Below the pieces are notes generated by a model. The model did no database searches. It had not been told where the DNA came from and was given only the letters and a program-made list of their open reading frames with translations. A DNA stretch of 64,000 nucleotides from VXMF01 sp965206775 (GTDB lineage Bacteria; Acidobacteriota; Terriglobia; Bryobacterales; UBA6623), in contig CBDBKU010000003.1 of the NCBI GenBank assembly GCA_965206775.1, forward strand, positions 3,038,001-3,102,000, in the 5' to 3' direction. Shown in pieces: positions 25,891 through 33,130 of the stretch. Each line of letters opens with the position of its first letter. The stretch's first letter is position 1. A program made the position numbers and the translations under genes.

Positions 25891-27435
25891 TTAGCCGCTC
25901 GGCCGGCCGAGCGCGATAAACTCATCCCCGGTTTCCAGAGCCCACTTGCGGAGGGCCTCCAGCAGCCGGTCGAAGTCGGCTTTGTGATCGGCGTTTTCCG
26001 CAAGGTTTGCCATCTCGTGGGGATCTGTCCCCATGTCATAGAACTCAAATTGCAGGGGCTTTCCACCAAGACGCATCGGATCTTGCTCGCGAATGATCTC
26101 GTACTGTCGGGGAAAGCGATGCTTCCGGGCAATGGTGTCGTCCCACGCACGGTTTCGCCAGCGATCCCACTGGTGAATATCAGAATTGACATCACGGGGC
26201 TGGTCGAGGTTTTCCCGATAGATCAAATGGAAGCGCCCGTCAAAGACACTGCGCTCCTGCATTCCGTGATCTCGGTCCCCTCGCCCTACAGAGCCCGCAG
26301 GAAAGAAGATGTAATCGTGATGGATCTCTCCGAAGACATATTCGTGTCCCTGGGCTCCCCCCTTGCCACCGAGAATCGATAGCAGCGATAGCCCGTGTTC
26401 CAGATCCGGCCGTTCCAGACCGAGGTATTCCAGAATGGTCGGCATAATGTCGATCTCGCTGACTAGGTCGTCACTCACAGCGCCCGTCCTGATTCCAGGC
26501 CCTTTGATCGCCATCGGTACGCGTAGCCCGAAATCGTAGAGGGTCATCTTCCCCCGCTGGAAGGCCGGGCCGTGGTCTCCGAGGAAAATGACGAGGGTGT
26601 CGTTCGAGCATCCGGTTTCATCGAGGGCTGCTAGCGCTTCGCCCACAAGTGAATCGGCGCACTCAATGTAGTCGAGATACTCCGCCCAGTCCTTACGAAC
26701 CACCGGCGTATCCGGCAGAAACGGCGGGATCTCGACTTCGGAGGGGTCGACCGTAATGGGCTCCTTGTCGCTGTTTCGGAACGGCCGGTGAGGCTGCTCG
26801 ATGTTGTACAAGAGGAACCATGGCGCACCCTTCGCCTGCGCATTCCTGATGAATTCTACGGCTAGATCTTTGTTCGGGTTGCCGATGAAGCCGCAATGGT
26901 CTTGGTGGGGGTTACGTATCCATTCGTCGAACGGAAACTTCTGGTTAGGTGAGACGTGGAGCTTCATGGATACGCCCGTGTAGTAGCCGGCGTCACGAAG
27001 ACCCTCGATTAACGTCGGAACGGAGTCGTGAATCCGCGCACGGTTGTAAACCGGGTTATTCAACTGTTCCGGCGTAAGCTTTGAAGCAGGAACAAAGAAA
27101 TTCTGGGTAAGGCTACGCAGGCCGTTCGTATGAGGGTACAGCCCCGTGTACAGCGCACCCTTAGACGGAGAGCAAACAGGATATGCGACGAATGCGTTCC
27201 TGAATAATACGCCTTGCCTAGCGATGGCGTCCATGTTGGGCGTCTGGAGTCCCTTGGTCCCCAGGGCGCCCATCTGCGCGCCTTGATCCTCTGTCAGAAT
27301 CAAGAGCACGTTCCTTTGCCTCGTTGCGGTGGAGATCGTACGACAGCCGGCCCATGCTGTTGCGGTAGCTCCGCCCCAAGCACAGAGGCGCTCTAGGAAC
27401 GTTCTCCTCGCTAGCTCCTTGTTGCAGGCTGACAT
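25891..27435 (-). CDS. Sulfatase with variant CSPSK active-site motif
   Basis: A 514-residue sulfatase starting at ATG 27435. The N-terminus ELARRTFLERLCAWGG with later AWAGC suggests a Tat signal or lipoprotein. Metal motif LILTEDQGAQMGALG; the expected formylglycine motif reads C88-S-P-S-K92 followed by GALYTGLYPHTNG, so the usual Arg is Lys (codon AAG at 27160-27162). GVSMKLHVSP, EQPHRPF and IFLGDHGPAFQRGKMTLYDFG are in family order, and the protein is full length. The Lys variant is shared by some divergent sulfatase groups as I recall, but whether maturases act on it here is unknown. It lies between two DUF remnants. Confidence 0.9.
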   Translation of the reverse strand: MSACNKELARRTFLERLCAWGGATATAWAGCRTISTATRQRNVLLILTEDQGAQMGALGTKGLQTPNMDAIARQGVLFRNAFVAYPVCSPSKGALYTGLYPHTNGLRSLTQNFFVPASKLTPEQLNNPVYNRARIHDSVPTLIEGLRDAGYYTGVSMKLHVSPNQKFPFDEWIRNPHQDHCGFIGNPNKDLAVEFIRNAQAKGAPWFLLYNIEQPHRPFRNSDKEPITVDPSEVEIPPFLPDTPVVRKDWAEYLDYIECADSLVGEALAALDETGCSNDTLVIFLGDHGPAFQRGKMTLYDFGLRVPMAIKGPGIRTGAVSDDLVSEIDIMPTILEYLGLERPDLEHGLSLLSILGGKGGAQGHEYVFGEIHHDYIFFPAGSVGRGDRDHGMQERSVFDGRFHLIYRENLDQPRDVNSDIHQWDRWRNRAWDDTIARKHRFPRQYEIIREQDPMRLGGKPLQFEFYDMGTDPHEMANLAENADHKADFDRLLEALRKWALETGDEFIALGRPSG

Positions 27436-27510
27436 CGGCGGTCTCCTCAGTTCCTATGGTGTTCTAGCCGATGCCTGTGTTCCAAATGATAATCATCCAA
27501 TTTTGCCCTA

Positions 27511-27519
27511 GGGGGGGGG
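27511..27519. repeat. Nine-G homopolymer
   Basis: A run of nine G follows CCCTA in the upstream region of the sulfatase (75 nt before its start). Such tracts are slippage-prone and can affect promoter spacing, but they are also a common site of assembly error. Confidence 0.6.
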
Positions 27520-27568
27520 CGCCTGACCGACTCGCACAAGGCGCGGTAATTCGGGCCTTGAATACTCC

Positions 27569-27715
27569 CTAGCCAGCAAGGTCGGACAAATCAATCTCGC
27601 CGGCAGCGCCATCGGAATACCGCAGCCAGACTCGGAAGCCCAAGCGAGCTTCTACATGAGTGGGTCGAATTAGGTCCTCGGCTAGACTCTTCGACTTGGA
27701 ATCGATCCTAGACAT
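27569..27715 (-). pseudogene. Truncated DUF2442 gene fragment
   Basis: From ATG 27715 a 48-residue reading contains RPTHVEARLGFRVWLRYSDG and GEIDLSDLAG, the N-terminal half of DUF2442 domains (usual length about 80-100), and then stops. DUF2442 genes are frequently next to DUF4160 genes. The DUF4160 remnant here lies about 2 kb away on the same strand, on the other side of a sulfatase gene. Either a truncated gene or a small surviving ORF. Confidence 0.6.
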
Positions 27716-27871
27716 GTTCTGCAGACTCGCGGTCCCCACAACTCGGGCCCTCGTGGTCGTACCAATCCTCCCAATTTGCGGGCCGTGCTTGACCGCACTG
27801 ATGCAGCCGCGACTCCGCAGGCCTGCCGAACTCCACTCGTCCGCTCGAAGCAAGCTAGTAGTCCGGATGCG

Positions 27872-28555
27872 CTATCCGTAAACGTGCATGAAGACCTGCT
27901 TCAGGTCCTGGAAGGCTTGCCGCTTCGCCTCGACGTTGTAGCCTCGCAGGAGGTAGGACGGATGGTAGGTCGGCATAACGCGAATGCCGCCCCACTCTTG
28001 CCACTTGCCTCGCAACCCGGTTATCCCTGTCGTCGGCTTTAGCAACGCCTTGGCAGCGGTTCCTCCCAGCACGCAGATCGCCTTGGGCTGGATGGCTTGA
28101 ATCTGCCGCGCCATGAACTGTCCGCAGACTTCCATCTCGTCCATCTCGGGCGTTCGGTTCTTTGGCGGGCGGCACTTCACTACGTTGCAGATGTAGACGT
28201 CTGGCCGGCGAATGGGCAGGCCGATCTTCTCGCACGTGCCGTCGATCATGCGGGTGAGCAATTGCCCGGCCCGGCCCACGAATGGCAGGCCCTGCTCGTC
28301 CTCGTCAGCTCCGGGGCCTTCGCCCACGAACATAAGCCTGGCTTCAGGGTTGCCGCTTCCAAACACGATGTTCTTGCGGCCTTGGTGCAAGCGGCACCTC
28401 GTACAGTCCCCGATATCGTCCTGGATAACCTTCAAGGCGGTCACCGCTGGATCCTGCTCCGGCCCCGATTCCCGTTCAATCGGGTCGATGTAGAGCTCTT
28501 TGATGCCGAGGTCGCGATAAAACTCGAGATAGTCGCGAACCTGGCCGTTCGACAT
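27872..28555 (-). CDS. Family 4-type uracil-DNA glycosylase (Fe-S)
   Basis: Removes uracil from DNA in base excision repair. The 227-residue product has the four Fe-S cysteines in typical spacing: C51-T-R-C54, then C144 and C161 in AICVLGG. Motif A is GEGPGADEDEQGLPFVGRAGQLL (79-101), and motif B is HPSYLLR near 198-204. The first 40 residues form an extra N-terminal helix-like segment, common in this group. It starts 6 nt after the coaBC stop, so the two form one transcript. Confidence 0.93.
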   Translation of the reverse strand: MSNGQVRDYLEFYRDLGIKELYIDPIERESGPEQDPAVTALKVIQDDIGDCTRCRLHQGRKNIVFGSGNPEARLMFVGEGPGADEDEQGLPFVGRAGQLLTRMIDGTCEKIGLPIRRPDVYICNVVKCRPPKNRTPEMDEMEVCGQFMARQIQAIQPKAICVLGGTAAKALLKPTTGITGLRGKWQEWGGIRVMPTYHPSYLLRGYNVEAKRQAFQDLKQVFMHVYG

Positions 28556-28561
28556 CGATAC

Positions 28562-29797
28562 CTATGCTACCGTGCGCCGCTGGGCGGCCATTCGCGTTCG
28601 AACCTCGACCGCCAAATCCAGAATTCGTGCTGCCATTCTCGGCTTGGTCATTGGTTCCAGCCTGAACACCTCACCCGTTGCAGATAGCACGAGGCCCTGG
28701 TTCAGGTCGGTCTCGAATCCGGTATCTCCACCAACCGGATTGGCCACGACCAAGTCGCAGCCCTTCGACTCCAGCTTGCGGCGCGCGTTCGACTCCAGAT
28801 CGTCCGTCTCCGCCGCGAAGCCGATCAGGAGGCGGTCGCCCTTGTTCTTGCCTACAGCTTGCAGGATGTCGGGGGTCTCTTCTAGCTCGAGCGATGGAAC
28901 TCCGTCCCGTTTCTTCAGCTTCCGACGCGCAGGTGCAACGAGGCGGTAGTCTGCCACGGCGGCAGCCATGACCGCAACGGTAGCCTCGGAGAGGCGCGCA
29001 ATCACGGCGTCGTGCATCTGCTGGGCGTCCTCCACGTCAACCCTCTCGCAGCCGTGCGGCGTTGGCAACGAGACCGGGCCGGCGATCAGAATCACGCGCG
29101 CACCGCGTCGGGCCGCCTCCCCTGCGAGCGCGAAGCCCATCCGGCCGCTGGAGCGATTCGACAGGTAGCGGACCGGGTCCAAGGCTTCCCTGGTCGGGCC
29201 CGCGGTGATCAGGACGCATTCCTCCTGAAGGTCACCGGCTACCTGGAAGGCGTCTCGGACAGCGGCAACAATCCGCTCAGGATCGGCAAGGCGGCCCGCG
29301 CCGACCGTCCCGCAAGCCAATTCACCGGATCCGGGCTCGACGATCCGGGCACCTCGGGCGCGAAGTAGCGCAAGGTTCTCCCGCGTTGCCGGATGCTCCC
29401 ACATTCCAGTGTTCATGGCGGGGGCGAGTACGAGCGGACCTTCGAAGGCAAGATGCGCCGTGCTCAGGAAATCGTCGGCAAGTCCGAGGGCGAATTTTGC
29501 CATAACGTCCGCCGTCGCCGGTGCTACCAGCAGAAGGTCGGCGCGCCGCGCTACGTCGATATGTGCGATCGCGCTTTGCAGCGTGTCGTCGGCGGAAGCA
29601 TCTGCGAACAGATCGGTGATCACCTTATTGCCGGTGAGCGATGCAAGGGTCAGCGGGGTAATGAACTTGGTAGAGGCCCGGGTCATCACGGCCTGAACGC
29701 TGCACCCTTCGGAGTGCAGGGCGCGCACCAGTTCCGCTGACTTGTAGGCAGCGATGCCGCCCGAAACACCCAGCAGGATTGATCTGCCCTCCAGCAT
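28562..29797 (-). CDS. coaBC: Bifunctional phosphopantothenoylcysteine decarboxylase/synthetase
   Basis: Two consecutive steps of coenzyme A synthesis, in the cytoplasm. The 411-residue product has the FMN-dependent CoaC half (ILLGVSGGIAAYKSAELVR start; AIAHIDVARRADLLLVAPATADVMAKFALGLADD; APAMNTGMW near 127) and the CTP-dependent CoaB half (ITAGPTREALDPVRYLSNRSSGRMGFALA near 199-227, and GFAAET near 320). Length matches E. coli CoaBC (406). Start ATG 29797. Followed by the UDG gene after 6 nt. Confidence 0.96.
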   Translation of the reverse strand: MLEGRSILLGVSGGIAAYKSAELVRALHSEGCSVQAVMTRASTKFITPLTLASLTGNKVITDLFADASADDTLQSAIAHIDVARRADLLLVAPATADVMAKFALGLADDFLSTAHLAFEGPLVLAPAMNTGMWEHPATRENLALLRARGARIVEPGSGELACGTVGAGRLADPERIVAAVRDAFQVAGDLQEECVLITAGPTREALDPVRYLSNRSSGRMGFALAGEAARRGARVILIAGPVSLPTPHGCERVDVEDAQQMHDAVIARLSEATVAVMAAAVADYRLVAPARRKLKKRDGVPSLELEETPDILQAVGKNKGDRLLIGFAAETDDLESNARRKLESKGCDLVVANPVGGDTGFETDLNQGLVLSATGEVFRLEPMTKPRMAARILDLAVEVRTRMAAQRRTVA

Positions 29798-30343
29798 TCG
29801 ACCAGACCTATGATCCCAGTATAGTTGCGCTCCTTTGGGACCTTCCCTCGTATGCCTCGTCTTGATGGGATTGCGAGGAGTCGATCTGTCGGCAGATCTT
29901 CATCCGACCGCGCCATCTATTTGGGCCCGCGCGTTGAACGCCCAAGACGAGCCGCAAACGTCTCGCAGATTCCAGCGGACCGATCAAAAGCCCTTCCGAT
30001 CAAGGCGTTTGGACGCGCGCCATGGGACGACGAGAGATAGTGGACTCGCGGGCAGGTCCCAAGTGCCGACAGCGGCAACAATCGGGACGACTGGTTCGTT
30101 GTTCTGCAACGGTGGAGCCTGTTACTGCCGCCCTCCTGCCAAGACTTGAGGCTGAATCCAATGCGACGAGCAACGCGACGAATCCGATAGCGATTCCCCG
30201 CATCTATGCAGGAAGTACGGCCGGCACCTCCGATGGCAGCCGAGGCAATGAACAGAAAGCGAACTATGCTGCCGATCCGCCGATACTGATCAGCGGATGC
30301 CTCGAAACATCGGATGAGCCTCTCCTACTCCTAGCGTGCGTAG
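29798..30343. other. Intergenic region before coaBC, no gene seen
   Basis: About 545 nt between the coaBC start and a transposase remnant. It should contain the coaBC promoter. Open frames on both strands are low-complexity and without motifs. Confidence 0.45.
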
Positions 30344-30552
30344 GACCTGTTCCTGACGGTGCTGGCGTACCAGCTGGTGCAGGTGATTCGGAGGCGGCTG
30401 CGGGAGAGCGGGGAGACGGCGAGCTGGACGACGCTTGCCCGAGCACGTTCCCTGTTGGATCGGAACCATGGCTATCCCCCTCAGTTTCATTGCATGGAGC
30501 TTCCAGTAAAAACCTGCACGGGAGATCCACCAAGGAATCCGGGATCAAAGTC
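30344..30552 (+). pseudogene. C-terminal remnant of an IS4/IS1634-type transposase
   Basis: The plus strand reads DLFLTVLAYQLVQVIRRR, then LRESGETASWTTL (30344-30430). This matches the C-terminal helix region of DDE transposases of the IS4/IS1634 type (pattern HLFITVLAYQLVQxIRxRL, then SWxTLR). After a frame change the DNA still reads QFHCM and KNLHGRSTKESG, resembling the family's final strand and LHVRK-T tail. The upstream part of the gene is missing and the frame is broken. No terminal inverted repeat was found. It abuts the 3' end of uvrB. Confidence 0.65.
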
Positions 30553-32562
30553 TTAGGCGCCACGCGGAACGGGCGCGTCAAACAGTTCCGCGGACTTCAT
30601 CGCTCGGACCCGATCCCGCAACTCGGCAGCTTTCTCGAAGTCAAACTTTGCTGCGGCTTGCCTCATCTTGCCTTCGACTTCGACGACCAAAGCGTCGAAC
30701 TCCTCCTTGGTCCTGGGCACTAGTTCCTCTTCCTCGACCGCTGGAACGTCGACGTAATCGGCGTCAATGATGCGCGCGAGAGACATGTCAACCGGCTTGA
30801 CGATGGTCTCGGGCGTGATGCCGTGGGCATCGTTGTACCGCTTCTGGAGTGCCCGGCGCCTGGTCGTTTCGCCGATGGCTTGTTGCATGCTGGCGGTCAT
30901 TCGGTCCGCATAGAGGATCGCCTTGCCGTTGATGTTCCGGGCGGCACGTCCCATCGTCTGGATCAGGGATCCGGCGGAGCGCAGGAAGCCTTCCTTGTCC
31001 GCATCGAGGATCGCAACCAAAGACACCTCGGGCAGGTCGAGCCCCTCTCGTAGCAAGTTGATGCCCACGAGGAGGTCGAACTCGCCTCTCCGCAAATCTC
31101 TCAAGATCTTGACCCGCTCCAGCGTGTCCACCTCCGAATGCATGTATCGGCACTTGACGCCGGCTTCTGCGTAGTACTCGGACAGGTCTTCCGCCATCCT
31201 CTTTGTGAGGGTCGTCACGAGCACGCGCTCGCCAGCCTCGGCGCGTGCACGAATCTCTCTAAGCAGGTCGTCGACCTGGCCTTTCACCGGACGCACGTCG
31301 ACTTCAGGGTCCAGTAGACCCGTCGGCCGGATCACCTGCTCGGCGATGACTCCCGCCGACTTGGTCAGCTCGTAGGGTCCGGGCGTCGCAGAAACGTAGA
31401 TCACTTGAAAGGTCCGGTCCTCGAATTCCTCGAACTTGAGGGGGCGGTTGTCCAGCGCGCTTGGCAGCCGGAACCCGTGCTCGATCAGCTTCTCCTTGCG
31501 TGAGCGGTCTCCGTGGTACATCGCACGCACCTGAGGGATCGTCTGATGGCACTCGTCGACCAAGAGCAGGGTGTCGTGATGGAGATAGTCGAGCAAAGTC
31601 GGGGGCGGCTCGCCTGGATTGCGATCCGAGAAATGCCGCGAATAGTTCTCGATACCGTGGCAATACCCGATCTCGCGCATCATTTCGAGATCGAATTGCG
31701 TCCGCTGACTGAGCCGTTGCGCCTCGAGCAGCTTGCCGTTTTTCCGGAGTTCTCCGCACCACCAGTCCATTTCCTCGGTGATGCTCTCGACGGCTTTCAG
31801 CCTTGCCTCGTCCGACATCACGTAGTGGGTAGCCGGGTAGATCGGAAGCCGGAGATAGGTCTGGCGGACTTGGGCGAACATCGGATCGACTTGCGCGATT
31901 GAATCGATCTCGTCGCCCCAGAGCTCGATCCGGTACGCGTAGTCGTCGTAGGTCGGGAAGATTTCGACGACGTCGCCGATCATTCGGAACGACCCGCGGT
32001 CGAAGTCGCCGCCGTCCTTGCGGGTGTAGAGGATCTTCACGAGCTGGCGGGCAATCTCCTTGCGCGAGATCTTCTGCCCCTTCTCCAGCATCAGGAGCAT
32101 GTTGTAGTAGGCGTCCGGGGACCCTAGACCGTAAATACAGCTCACGCTCGCCACGATCAGGCAGTCTCGGCGCTCGAAGAGCGACTTCGTGGCGGCGAGT
32201 CGGAGCTTGTTGAGGTCCTCGTTGACCGTTGCCTCTTTTTCGATATAGGTGTCGCTAGCAGGAAGGTAGGCCTCGGGCTGGTAGTAGTCGTAGTAGCTAA
32301 CGAAGTACTCGACGGCGTTGTCAGGGAAGAACGACTTGAATTCGTGGTACAGCTGGGCGGCGAGGGTCTTGTTGTGCGCGAGAACCAGCGTCGGGCGCTG
32401 GACGGCCTCGACAACCTTGGCAACCGTGTAGGTCTTGCCCGACCCTGTGACCCCGAGCAGGACCTGATGGGCGTCGCCGTTGTCAATGCCGCTGACCAGT
32501 TGCTCGAGTGCCGTGACCTGATCGCCTCGCGGGCTGTAGTCCGAGGCTAGACGGAACGCCAT
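30553..32562 (-). CDS. uvrB: Excinuclease ABC subunit UvrB
   Basis: Damage-recognition helicase-like subunit of nucleotide excision repair. From ATG 32562 it is 669 residues, matching the family (E. coli 673). The start FRLASDYSPRGDQ is followed by Walker A GVTGSGKT, the beta-hairpin YYDYYQPEAYLP, DECHQT and LLREGLDLPEVSLVAILDADKEGFLRS. The C-terminal UVR domain (KMRQAAAKFDFEKAAELRDRVR) is near the end. An upstream in-frame Met at 32649 would add 29 residues without family support. Solitary, with a transposase scar just downstream. Confidence 0.97.
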   Translation of the reverse strand: MAFRLASDYSPRGDQVTALEQLVSGIDNGDAHQVLLGVTGSGKTYTVAKVVEAVQRPTLVLAHNKTLAAQLYHEFKSFFPDNAVEYFVSYYDYYQPEAYLPASDTYIEKEATVNEDLNKLRLAATKSLFERRDCLIVASVSCIYGLGSPDAYYNMLLMLEKGQKISRKEIARQLVKILYTRKDGGDFDRGSFRMIGDVVEIFPTYDDYAYRIELWGDEIDSIAQVDPMFAQVRQTYLRLPIYPATHYVMSDEARLKAVESITEEMDWWCGELRKNGKLLEAQRLSQRTQFDLEMMREIGYCHGIENYSRHFSDRNPGEPPPTLLDYLHHDTLLLVDECHQTIPQVRAMYHGDRSRKEKLIEHGFRLPSALDNRPLKFEEFEDRTFQVIYVSATPGPYELTKSAGVIAEQVIRPTGLLDPEVDVRPVKGQVDDLLREIRARAEAGERVLVTTLTKRMAEDLSEYYAEAGVKCRYMHSEVDTLERVKILRDLRRGEFDLLVGINLLREGLDLPEVSLVAILDADKEGFLRSAGSLIQTMGRAARNINGKAILYADRMTASMQQAIGETTRRRALQKRYNDAHGITPETIVKPVDMSLARIIDADYVDVPAVEEEELVPRTKEEFDALVVEVEGKMRQAAAKFDFEKAAELRDRVRAMKSAELFDAPVPRGA

Positions 32563-32645
32563 CTCTGCCCAGTGTAGTGGGGACGCTGATCCGGCCCTTT
32601 CGGCCGTGGAGTCAACGGTAGCGCTCCATTCCAGCCGGAGAGCCG

Positions 32646-32969
32646 TCACCGATTGAGGCGCCGGCGACGTTTGGTCGGCCTGTCGGGCTTCGAGAGCCTC
32701 AGTCGCTTGCTGAGCTTCGCAGCGGTGATGATCTTCGGGCCGTCCACCACGAGATAGGTGTCGAGCCGATCCACGATGCGGCGGTACGCCTTGGGATCAA
32801 GCTCGCGCTGCGCCCGCAAGCGAGCTTTCCTGTCCATGACGTACCTCTTGCTACCCCCATGGTCGACCACAGTTCCGTAGGCCAAGACCACGTCGATCAC
32901 TGCCTGAGGGATGCCTCGCTGCTGCCTTCTCGTCTCCGCATGATGAGACTGCTCGAATCTCTTCGGCAT
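32646..32969 (-). CDS. Small DUF4258-like protein
   Basis: From ATG 32969 (MPKRFEQSHHAETRRQQRGI) the product is 107 residues. The motif HAETRRQQRGIPQAVIDVVLAYGTVVDHGGSKRYVMD and the later YLVVDGPKIITAA resemble DUF4258-type small proteins (H-x-x-x-R-x-x-x-R-x-I). It ends in a basic Arg/Lys tail. Some members occur in toxin-antitoxin-like settings; no partner is seen here, though the gene begins 83 nt upstream of uvrB on the same strand. Function unknown. Confidence 0.65.
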   Translation of the reverse strand: MPKRFEQSHHAETRRQQRGIPQAVIDVVLAYGTVVDHGGSKRYVMDRKARLRAQRELDPKAYRRIVDRLDTYLVVDGPKIITAAKLSKRLRLSKPDRPTKRRRRLNR

Positions 32970-33130
32970 TGCTAGTGACCTGATGATAACCGCGTAGTGC
33001 GGTCTCGTCGATTCCAGGCTCCGGTCCAGCGAGATGGCGGGAACCTGGCTCATCGGACGGGCGCTGGGAAACGAGAATGTAACATACGACGTGCGGGCGC
33101 CAATAGCGCCGGCAGGTTTGAGATAGAGGA

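Noticed and set aside
30022..30723. 233-residue plus-strand open frame across the coaBC-uvrB interval
   Set aside because: Runs into uvrB antisense and through the transposase remnant out of frame; low-complexity and without motifs.
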